Positions 21,801 to 33,800 of a DNA stretch of 64,000 bases are shown here, in pieces. The DNA is from Psococerastis gibbosa (Eukaryota > Arthropoda > Insecta > Psocodea > Psocidae): NCBI GenBank assembly GCA_963971405.1, contig OZ020489.1:20114290-20178289 (forward strand), in the 5' to 3' direction. Position numbers and translations under genes: made by a program. The notes under the pieces are model-generated. The model ran no database searches, was not told where the DNA came from, and saw nothing but the letters and a program-made list of their open reading frames with translations. Within the stretch, counting starts at the first letter, position 1, and each line of letters starts with the position of its first letter.

Positions 21801-24800
21801 AAGCTCGAAGGAAGGTGTTGAGATATTTTACTGTAAGAAATTCATTACCTCTGTGTTGTGTTATATAGAATATAGTAATGCTGTGAGTTAGAATAGAAGT
21901 GGCTAGGGGTACGGGGGGGGGGGGGATGCCTCCCTCCTCCTCCCCTTTCTGTATAAGTCCCTTTTTGAGTCCCTTTCAGAGTAAACGCCGACCTCAGTAT
22001 AATCACTAATTAACTAATTACCTACATCACCTCTGAGGGCACTCGCAGAGAGTGCTTGTCTACCATGATTGTTCCACTGCTAGAAGGAAGAAAGGTACCA
22101 CGAATGACTCGTAGAATCGTAGCGTCCTAAGAGACAATGTAATAATATATAATTTGCTATGTAGCGTTCATGATGTAAATGAGTTTTTCCTTAGCAGTAG
22201 TCCTGAACTCACTGAAAGTGTTGAAGCAGATCAGCTGATACTATGGGCTAGTCGGAAGTCTGTGGGACGAGCGATGATGCTGGCCTCACAAAGTTTACTG
22301 CGGCTGTACCATACCTATGCACCTGTAGTTCAATATTTTTTTTATTATAAGCTAGCTGCCGCTCTACTCCTACTGTATATAGCGCTATGCTACTGTATTT
22401 CTATTTTATTTTTGTTTTGCTTTTTAGAGAAGACCATGGCCGTGTGTTAACGTTGGATGGCATAATACAGTGCGTTGAACATGACGAATTTTCCTATCAG
22501 GAGATGATATCATTCCTTCCTTTGGCGGCTCACCCGAATCCGCGTAGCGTTCTGATTGTTGGCGGAGGAGATGGCGGGGTGGCCAGGGAGGTGGCCAAAT
22601 ACCCCACTGTGGAGTCGATAATTCAAGTCGAGATCGACGAAAGCGTTGTCAACGTGTCAAAAAAGTAAGGAATTTAGTTGCGCAATTAAAGTCATGGAAG
22701 TAGGCTGCTCACTGCTGTAGCATGGGCCTGCCAAAGGATAAATTAATGGCTTCCATATTGCTAGCCTAGAATTTATCAAATTTAAATGTAGACATTATAT
22801 TGTTAACCCAAACTATTTCCACAATTGCAATTTCCAAGTCAAGATGTGCAGTATCAATTAACGTTAACAGTTCTTTGATTTCCACTTGCCCATTGAAGTT
22901 TCACTTCTACTATGTGTCCCAGCACACATTTCCATTTTTTTATTGACGTAGACGTATGCCTATTTGCCCTGCCAATGACCCCATTGGTTTTTCGATAGTA
23001 TTGGTATTGTTTCCGAATGAATTTCTAGCCATTGGCAAACTGGTTCCCTCCTCGATTTCAACCGACACCGACTACAAGTGCCAATGGGCAAGTTGAGACA
23101 TGCTTGTAGTTAAAACTTCACATGTTTCAACAAGCGAACATTCTGCCAGTACCGGCACTGAGTTCTGCACTCATAATCATACGGTTCGGATGCTTATTAT
23201 CAAGTTCTCAATAATTAGTTAATTTAATACTTACATATCCTAGATCCTATATCCTAAATTAAATGTCCTAACTTCTCGCGTCTTGTTCGGTGTGCTACAA
23301 ATACAGCGTCTCCGGGCCCGGATCTTCATTCTAACTTCTTCGCCGCCACCGAACAAGGTAAGTACACTCTACCACCCTACCACGCCTAGTCGCGTCTATA
23401 TGGTCCTTCAATCCGTTCTATGAACCTGCGTACCTAAATTGCCATTCTTAACGGTCCAATTTACGCATAAAACTCTGCTCAGTTCAGCTCTCATTTTTTT
23501 CTATCTTTCTGATGTCTGATAATGAATATGCTCTATCTCCCGCCGATCAAAATACTGTTCTACGGCAAGAATTTGAGGATTTGTTCGCAAGAGTAACCAA
23601 AATTAGGAACTTAGTGGACTCATACGCCAAATCCAAGTTATCCTTGCACAAAGAGCAACTGGACATTGCGAGCGAGTTGCAACGCGAGTCCAGGATGTTA
23701 GTGCAAGCAACCTACAAGAATAATATTCTTCTCGAACCCAAGGCAAAGCTGGATCTTTCTAAACAGACGTCCGCCCTCGATGACATCATCAAAACAATAA
23801 GGGTTAAATATCATGAACCCTTAGAATACAGTCGCTCTGCAACTACTGCTTCAGTCTCTGCAACTGTACCTACTCAGCCATCTCGAAAAGGCGTTCGTCT
23901 TTCAGATATTCATATTCCGCCATTTTCAAATGATATTCGAGATTTCCCTGCATTTATCCGACTGTTTCAGGCAGTGTATGGCGAAAATACATCGTTGTCT
24001 AATGCCGACAGATTTTATTATCTACAATCTCTGCTCAGAACTGAGGCACTAGCGCTTGTGTGCCACTACCCGCTATCTGACGCTGGTTACGTCAATGCTA
24101 TAGCAGCCTTGAAAGAAAGGTATGAATGCCAACGCACTTTGGTCTCATCTCACCTAACTTCATTGTTTAACTTCACGCCTGCCAAAAGAGCAACTCCAGC
24201 CTCCCTCAAAGAATACCTGGAAATCCATAATGATAATATTCAGGCTCTAAAAAGTCTACCGAACATTGACTTAGCCGACGTACTCCTATTACATATTTCA
24301 CTACGTAATCTAGACACCTATACCCGTCGATTGTTTGAAAATCAGGTCGACCAAAATACCGTACCTCAATTTAAGGATCTAATGGCCTTCGTTTCGAAAA
24401 CTCAGCACTCCCTATTCCTGCTGGACGCGGAGAAAACTCCAGACAACTTGAAGTCTACATCGAAATCCTCCCAGCTTTATTCCAAAACGTTGCAAGTCCA
24501 ATTCAGCAACAAACCAACTTCAGTCAGAACTGCATTGAAACCGAAACCGGTTTCAGCAACCTATAATAATACATCCAAAAATGCATTCTGCATTTTCTGC
24601 AACAGCGATGCTCATAGAATCACTCGTTGCTCCAGTTTCTTGGCTAAGTCCGTCCAAGACCGTACTTCTTGGGTATCACATCAAAATCGATGTCTAGCCT
24701 GCATGTGCAACCTGCACTTATTACCTAGCTGCACTAGCACCAAGAAGTGCATTTACTGCAACACCAAGACTCATCACTCACTTTTGTGCCCCAGCAAATC

Positions 24801-27800
24801 CGTACCTACGTACTCAGCTACTCCTGCTCCCACCAGCTCTTCAGCAAATGGTCAAGTCACAACCTGCCTATCTAGTAATGCAAATTCATTCACGCCCAAG
24901 TACACAACATTGTTCGGCACTGTTCTCTGCTCTGTGGTTGATAACTGTGGTTTTATCCACGAAGTTAATGTAATGCTAGACACAGGTAGCAACCAAGACC
25001 TAATAAGCCTCAAGACTGCAAAGAGGCTTGGTCTCCAAATTAACAAACAAAATACTGTCAACATTTCAGGCCTCGCTAACAGTCAATTATCTACAATTGG
25101 AACTGTTGCATGCACCTTAGAATCACGTTACAACCAAAACCATAAACTACACATATCAGCTAACGTGCTAGAAAAGATCACCGAAAACACATCTCCTATA
25201 TCGCTTCACCCAGAATTTGTCCGGCAAATTAATCAACTGCAACTCGCCGATCCAAAACCATTCGTTTCCAAGGAAATTCACATCCTACTCAGCACTGCAT
25301 CCACAATGGACATATTGTCTTCTGGATCAAATCAGCTCAATACCGCAGTATCGCCCGATCCTAAGATCCCGAAGGCTATCCATACAGAATTCGGATACAT
25401 TATTATGGGTCGTGTACCCCATGCAATTGATACCTGCATCTTGCCCTGTTCTTATTTCGCTACTGCCTCTGATAATCTAACCACAAAAATTGAAGAACTT
25501 TTCAAACGGGAATCAATTCCAGACCCCGAATCGGAACCTGCCATCCCTACATCGGAGAATTTAGAAATTGAAAAACACTTTACGGCTACCCATTCTCGAG
25601 ATGTTGACGGAAGATTCATCGTCAGTCTCCCCTTCAAGCAGAATCCAGTACCTATTGGTTGCAATAAACATCGTGCGATTGCCAGCTTCCGTGGAATGGA
25701 AAACCGGCTATCAAAAAATCAGCAATACCCCATTTACCAAGCAGCCTTACAAGACTATATTAATAAACAGCAAATCTGCCCATCACTTATCACCAATCAG
25801 TACCTATTCAACAGTCACGTGGTCTTCAAACGCTCAAATAACAAACCAAAGTTAGTCTTTGACCCTACATTAACCGCCCCAGGTCATACCGCAACGTTTA
25901 ATGACCAACTTATGTGTGGACCACCACTGCAAAGACCAATTAACTACATTATACTATCAGCCCGCTGGAATCGAGTATGCTTCACAGCTGATATCGACAC
26001 TTTTTACAGATCGATAAAAATATCGAACGATGACTCTGAGAAAATGCACATACTATCTCGTGTAGATTCAACTAATTCCGTATCTCCACAAGGCACCATA
26101 ACCGAACTCAAGATTAACCCCTTATGTTATGGGCTTAAGTGCAGCCCTTACATTGCTCTACGATGCCTTAAACAGCTCTGTATCGAAAATGAATCTCAAT
26201 TACCTCGCGCCTGTCAAGTAATATCTACAGACACCTATATCGACGATATATGGACTGGTGCGTCATCCATTGCTGAATGCACAAAACTACGTATCGAACT
26301 CACAACCCTGCTTGCTAAAGGAAAATTCGCCCTCAGCAAGTTTGCCTCTTCTCACCCAGAAGTACTCACTGGCCTACAAGATTGCAACTTAGCCTCCAGC
26401 ATCAGTCTATCAGAAACACCAGAATCCAGCATCCCTGTCCTTGGACTCTACTGGAAACCAAAGTCTGATGTTTTCTGCTTTCAGCTTACTACATTCTCCG
26501 GACCTGTAACCCGAAGAAACTGCACCAGCTATCTAGCCAGAACATATGACAGCCTCGGTCTAATTCATCCAGTCATATTTTGGATTAGATTAGATTAGAT
26601 TAGTAATGGGGCGATGCTGCTACTTGAGCTTGGCTCACTTTGACCTTAAAGATCTATTGTGAATCCCCGTACTTTTAGTCCTGGTCAGTCAGCAGGTCCC
26701 GTAAAAACCTGCACAACTGCCCAGGGGCCAACTGGCAAGCCTCCCTTGGTGATAGAAACCAAGAGGACGTTGCTAGCAGCCGTCTGTTCTTTACTGCCGG
26801 ACACGAGCAGATGATATGCTCAGCAGTCTCAGCCTTTTCTTTGCAGAATCGGCAGGTGTCATTCAAGACTTTACCCATGTTCTTTAAATGGTAGTTCACG
26901 TGGCAGTGTCCTGTGAGTGCACCTGTAAGTACCTTAAGTTCAGGCTTGCTGAGGTTCAGTGCTTTGGCGGTATAGCTCTTAGAGTGAGTGAGGAATATTT
27001 TGGATTGTCTGTGGCCTGTGACAGACTTCCAGTATGCTTCCTTTCTCTTTTCTTCCCATAGGCCAATCTCTAGGGTTTGGCGGTTTCTCGGGAAGGCGCA
27101 GAAGGGTTCAGGCCCAATGAAGGGTAGCGCGCTCCCTTCTCTCGCCAAGGCGTCGGCATTTTCATTGCCTTCGATCCCGGCGTGTCCTGGAACCCACATG
27201 AGGGTGACTTTATTCGTCACTCCCAATGCGTTGAGTGCAAGCATACATTCCCACACCTGCTTGGACTCGTAGCTACTCGAGTCCAGCGCAAGTAGGGAAG
27301 CCATGCTGTCGGAGATAATGAATATCTTGCTGTGGCGGTAAGCACGTTTAATGCAGTGCGCCGCACATGCGCGTATGGCATGTATTTCGGCTTGGAAGAC
27401 TGTGGGTTGGGATCCCATGGGGATGACTAAGTTGAGTCGTGGCCCATAAACCCCCGCCCCTGTACCTCCGTTTTCTATTTTTGACCCATCAGTATAAAAT
27501 CTTAATGAGCCGTATGGAAAGACTACCTCTCCGTCAGTCCATTTTTTCCGGCTTTCCAATATAACCGAGAAATTCTTTGAGAATTGAAAAGTTGTCTCCA
27601 TGGAGTCTGAGAACATAACCTCCGGAACCTTGCACTCATTAAGAATGCGTAAGTGTCCGGTAAGGTCGCCAGGCTTTAGTCCATGGCTTTTCTTAATGCG
27701 ATAGGCCCACTTAGCCGCCTCACTCTCGATGAAAATCGGGAGTGGTGGTAGGTTCAATAGGACCTCCATGGCAGCCGTGGGGCACGAACGGGATGCTCCC

Positions 27801-30800
27801 GTGATCGCGAGGCAAGCCAGCCTCTGTAGTTTTGTGAGAGATTTTGCTCCCTTTTTGCTCTTATGCAGTCTAGGCCACCAAATTAGCGCCGCATAGCTAA
27901 TTATAGGTCGCACAATGGACTTATATAGCCAGTCCGTTACTTTCGGCTTAAGCCCCCACGTTCTACCCACCATTCTGCTCGTAAGAAATAAGGCGTTTCG
28001 CGCCCTGCTTACAGCCTGGTCCAGATGCAGGCTCCATGTGAGCTTCCGGTCAAGGATGCCGAACTCAAGATTAACCCCTTATGTTATGGGCTTAAGTGCA
28101 GCCCTTACATTGCTCTACGATGCCTTAAACAGCTCTGTATCGAAAATGAATCTCAATTACCTCGCGCCTGTCAAGTAATATCTACAGACACCTATATCGA
28201 CGATATATGGACTGGTGCGTCATCCATTGCTGAATGCACAAAACTACGTATCGAACTCACAACCCTGTTTGCTAAAGGAAAATTCGCCCTCAGCAAATTT
28301 GCCTCTTCTCACCCAGAAGTACTCACTGGCCTACAAGATTGCAACTTAGCCTCCAGCATCAGTCTATCAGAAACACCAGAATCCAGCATCCCTGTCCTTG
28401 GACTCTACTGGAAACCAAAGTCTGATGTTTTCTGCTTTCAGCTTACTACATTCTCCGGACCTGTAACCCGAAGAAACTGCACCAGCTATCTAGCCAGAAC
28501 ATATGACAGCCTCGGTCTAATTCATCCAGTCATATTTTGGATTAAAAGATTTAATCAGCTTCTGTGGTGTGGTGATTTCAGCCAGAAGGATTGGGATACT
28601 CCTGTACCTACATCCCTATCTGCCGAATGGATGAACTTCATCAATGAAATGCCTGCTATTTGCACCATTGCAATACCCCGCTTTATAGCCAACCCCACCG
28701 GAAAAAACTACTTAGCTCTGTTTTCCGATGCAAGTGATAAAGGGTACGCTTGTGCCGCATACCTTATTTCAACTTTTGAACAAGGTACCAATACTAGCCA
28801 TTTACTAATAGCCAAAAGTAAACTTGCTCCAATTCATACAAAGCGAACCACTCCCCAGCTGGAACTAGCAGCAATCCAACTAGCGGCTAAGCTAATCAAG
28901 TGGTTATTCACAGGAAATCTACCCTACAAGATTGATGGTACCTACTTATACTCAGATTCGACAATAGCCCTAGCATACCTTAACAAGCCTACATATAAGT
29001 TAAAGGTGTATGCAGGTAATCGAGTATCTAACATAATCAGCTTTACGAAAGATTACAATGTAACATTCCTACACTGCAAGTCAGAAGACAATGCGGCCGA
29101 CCCCGCCAGTCGTCTGACACCCTCGCAACTCGTCAATAGCCGCCTTTGGTTTCGTGGACCTGCGTTCCTCGCTACCAATTTCCCCCCTGATCAACCGCCT
29201 ATGATCAGTGTGTGCGATTCCCTGCTACCCGATGTCAAACCCGAATTCGTAACACTAACAAATACTAGGGAGGTCAAACAGACTGTATTTATCACATCTA
29301 AAAAACTCGATACGGAATGTGTGATTCTGGAACTTCTGAATAAAAGTTCGAACTTTAATCGCCTAATACGAACCACTGCATATTTTCTACGTTTCGTCGA
29401 TCATTCGCGCAAACCAAAATTGCCGCGTCCGTCATCGCTCATTCTCAGTCACGACGAAGTAAATCAGTCATCCATTCTGCTTTGCAAATATTCGCAGTTA
29501 TCTATAACCAAACCTCCGCTGCATTTATCGCCATTCTTAGACGGCAATGGCGTACTACGTCTGGGGGGGCGTCTTCATAACTCCGACCTACCGTATTCTA
29601 CAAAACATCCAATATTAATCAACTCAAAATGTAACCTTGCAACCTTAATATGCCGACATTACCACCTACTATCTGGACATGGCGGACTATCACTCAGTTT
29701 ATCACTAGCTCGCCAAACCTACTGGATAACTTCTGGCAGATCCTTAATGAGATCAATTATACACAAATGTGTAACCTGCGCCAAATGGCACTCAAAACCT
29801 CTAGCTCCACAACAGGGAAACTTGCCAAGCTTCCGTACTCAGGCCTGCTTCCCATTCCGCAACATCGTAGGAGTCGACGCATTCGGACCCTACCATGTTA
29901 AACTCTCAGCAAGAAGAAATTCAGGCACTCAGAAAATATGGGTGTCACATTTCTGTGCGAATCGACCCGGGCCATCCACATTGAACCAGTATCGTCTCTA
30001 TCTGCCACGGATTTTCTAGCAGCCCTGGATCGTTTCTGCAGCAGACGGTCAGTCCCACTAGAAATTCGCGCTGACAATGGCGGGAACTTCCGCGCCGGAA
30101 GTAAAACTATATCCGAATTCGCAAAATTCCTGGAAGCTGAAAAAGACACAATCTTATCGTCTGCTTTAACACGGCAGTTAAAATTCTCATTTATCCCTGC
30201 TTATAGCCCATGGATGGGAAGTTGGGAACCTCTTATCAAACAGATAAAATTCTTTTTGACACCATTGGTCGCTCAAAATCAGCCAATGTACTTCGAAGAA
30301 TATGTCACATTATTTGCGCGAGTGGAAGCGCTAGTAAACTCGCGTCCCTACCTACCAGCCCAGCTAACTGAACTCGGCGCAATCTTATGCCCTGGTAGCT
30401 TCCTCGTAGGGGGACCTCTTGTACTACCCCCAGAACCTATTGCGAACAACCCGGAAACTACCCTATCAGTTGGTCAGCGCTGGAACCGCATCCGGTCTAT
30501 CCTCCAAATATTTTGGAAAAAATGGAGCATGGACATGCTTCACACCCTGCAACAGAAGCAAAAGTGGCCCCGCTCCACTGACACCGTCAATAACGGCGAC
30601 CTTGTATGGATAAAAGACATGAACACCCACCCAGGTACCTGGCCATTAGGAAAAATTGTTAAAACCTACCCTGGCACCGACAGTATAACCCGTGTAGTAG
30701 ACGTCTATTCCAACAATACTACCCTTCGCCGCGCCGTAAGGAATCTCATTCTGGTTCCCACGTCTCAATAATCTCAACTATATATACTTTACTCATCTCT

Positions 30801-33800
30801 ACTCTTCAACCCCGTTCTTCTAGGCCTGCAATCTACTAACTCTCTCTCCTTTGTATGTTTACCTTTGGGGCCTCCCAATCTTCTCTCGCAATCGCCCCTG
30901 CGAATCGTCGCCCCAACCTGCTTTCCTTCCTGTTCTTTTCCGACAGGTCACCTGCCCCTCATCCCCATCGCCGGGGGAGGATAGTTAAAACTTCACATGT
31001 TTCAACAAGCGAACATTCTGCCAGTACCGGCACTGAGTTCTGCACTCATAATCATACGGTTCGGATGCTTATTATCAAGTTCTCAATAATTAGTTAATTT
31101 AATACTTACATATCCTAGATCCTATATCCTAAATTAAATGTCCTAACTTCTCGCGTCTTGTTCGGTGTGCTACAAATACAGCGTCTCCGGGCCCGGATCT
31201 TCATTCTAACTTCTTCGCCGCCACCGAACAAGGTAAGTACACTCTACCACCCTACCACGCCTAGTCGCGTCTAGCTTGCCATTGACGTTGTAACAGGTAT
31301 TAGCTCGACCAAGTATGGTAACGAGTCTCAATTTACGGTTGGGCGCGGTTTCCACCGACCTCTAAGTGCAAAATACACATACGGTGACGTTCAGGACTTA
31401 GGCGGGGTTTCCGACGACCTTTCATTGCAGAATGCACATGACATTGACGGAAATTTGAATTTTTCTTTTTATAGAAATCTATTAAAATGTTTGTACTTAA
31501 CATATCCCACGACGCCATTTTTTAATTTTAGTTTGTTTGTTTGTGATTTTACTCTATGATAATTGATCAATTTTAACTATGGCATAGAGTAAAACAAAAA
31601 TTTCCGTCAATGTCATTTGCATTCTGCAATGAGAGATCGGTGGAAACCCCGCCTTTATTAATGATTTCTGCTACCACGTCACCGTATGTGTATTTTGCAC
31701 TTAGAGGTTGGTGGAAACCGCGCCTTAAAAAGTCATACATTGCGATCGCTTCAGTGGTTGTCTTTGCTCAATGTTTCTTATGTACGTTCCAACCCTATTG
31801 GTAAGTATATAAAATAGTCTCCTTTGTAACTTTCCAAAATTTTGAACACATTATATTATAATGAGAGTTAGCTTTGTAAAATATCACTTGTTTTTATGTG
31901 ATATTTTACAAAGTTAACTCTAATTATAATCTATTGGTAAGTATTGAAAAAAAAAATCATGTCTTGTAGAAGCATGGATTTGTTGAGTTGAGTTCTCCCC
32001 GTTGCTATCCACTACAGCGCAGCTCAATTGGTACAGCAGCTGTGGTTGTTATGAAAGGCTTCGCTTTTCGCTGCTCCTGGCGTCAGTCAAATTATCTGTT
32101 TAATAGTTCCTGGCAATAATAGAAAAGTAATATTATATTACCCATTATACAACTTTTTCAGATACTTAAAGTTTATGTCAGTGGGGTTCGATAGTCCAAA
32201 ACTGAAACTAATCATTGGCGATGGTTTCGCTTATATGAAGGAGCACACAAATGAGTTTGACGTGATAATAACTGATTCTTCTGATCCTATTGGTGAGTAT
32301 TACTCGTTTGAGTTTCTTCGTAGGAGGTGAAAGCTACTTGAAAACACTGTCAAATACTTATTGATTAGGCATTTTCTGGCTTTTGCTGACAAAAAATTTG
32401 ATGTAGACGAAAATTCTGTTAAAAGGTGCTATTCTACTATTTCTGGCTCATCTCAATAAACAAAAGTAACACTCTTACTATTTTAAGCAGCCAAAAGTTC
32501 AGTATTTTCGCTAGAAAATTAACTATAACAACTAGGGCTCTATATAGTATATAGCTCCTTAATAACAACGTAACTTTATTATTTCCATCAAAAGTCAAAA
32601 ATGATACAAGCCTAACCGAACATTAAGTTTGGCGCTTATTCCACCGACGTCAATTTTCAATGTGCATGTGGATGACGTGTTGCAGACATCATTAATTAGT
32701 CTCTGCCATTTTTTAAGGAGACTATAATGTAGATACTTAACTTATCTATCTTTATAAAAATCAAACCACTTTCCCGCGTGAGTATGTATGTATGTATGTA
32801 TGTGGACACTTTTTTGACTCGCCATAACTCGGGACCCACTGGCACCAGAAACTTGCGGCTACACTCAAAATTTAGAGAAAAATCGGGACATGGTTTTCGT
32901 GTAGGGCCGAACCTTAAAAATTGAACCTGATCAGGTACAGGAGCGATAATCGGTTCGAAAAATCCCATAAGAAAGCATTGGAGGGTTCAACGCAATGTTT
33001 TAGCCTGACATTTGGGCCTACCTTAACTTAAATTACATCACTGTCTTCGTCCATTCTTCCTCTTTCAGGCCATGCTATACATGATGTGATTGGGCAAGTG
33101 GTTCGACTTTGGGGGGTGGAAACGTGAGGGGGTGCGCCCAAATTTTCCGATTTTCAGCGAAAATAGGCCTTTTTCGACCGCGTTTTTGGGGGTGTTAATA
33201 TCAATTCGAAAACTTGAAACTTCTTTAGTCCTTTTCCACCTTTCTTAGTCTTTTCAGACATGTATTCAGGTTTACTATACGCCTCTTCGTTTGGGCTCAG
33301 GTGAGTTGGTAAGCAGTCCCTGTTTTGACGAAATACCGGTTTAAAGGGTACATTTCCAAATACATCCATAGAGTAAAAAAATTCCACAGCCAGCTGTTTT
33401 CAACCGAAATTAATTTTTAATGTCTCATTAGAAGCAGTATAAATTAAGCTTTAAAACGAGTATAAATACATAATTTCAAAATCACCCCTTCACCCCTTAA
33501 ACTCGAGTGGAACACAAAATTGTTAAAAAATCAGGCGAAAAAATTAATTTCCAGCAATCCCATTTCAATTGCATGGGCGGGTTTAAAGCAATATTTTGGG
33601 CAGATGTAGAAGGCCTATGTTAATTTAAATTATATCAGTGTCTTTGTCCGCTCTTCTTCTTTTAGGTCATGCCAAATTTGTCGTGATCAAGCAAGAGGTT
33701 CGGCTTTGGGGGGTGGAAACGTGACGGGGTGCGCCCAAATTTTTCGATTTTCAGCGAAAATAGGCTTTTTCGGCCGCGTTTTCGGAGGTCTTGATATCAT

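Larger units (their letters stand above)
23102..31278 (+). mobile_element. BEL/Pao LTR retrotransposon with 5-bp TSD, in spermidine synthase intron 2
   Basis: The element proper is 23,107-31,273, flanked by GCTTG on each side (23,102-23,106 and 31,274-31,278). It has 292-bp LTRs, a primer-binding site, one gag-pol frame, and a polypurine stretch (GGGGGAGGA) just before the 3' LTR. The pol gene is split by a LINE with a 486-bp duplication of flanking pol, and has one frameshift in integrase. No env-like frame is seen. It is in the same orientation as the host gene. Gag-pol order PR-RT-RH-IN and DUF1759-like gag fit BEL/Pao rather than Gypsy or Copia. Confidence 0.95.

Noticed and set aside
26581-26612. 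TTAGA/GATTA array resembling telomeric repeat
   Set aside because: The unit is ATTAG, not the insect telomeric TTAGG, and it is the 3' tail of a LINE.
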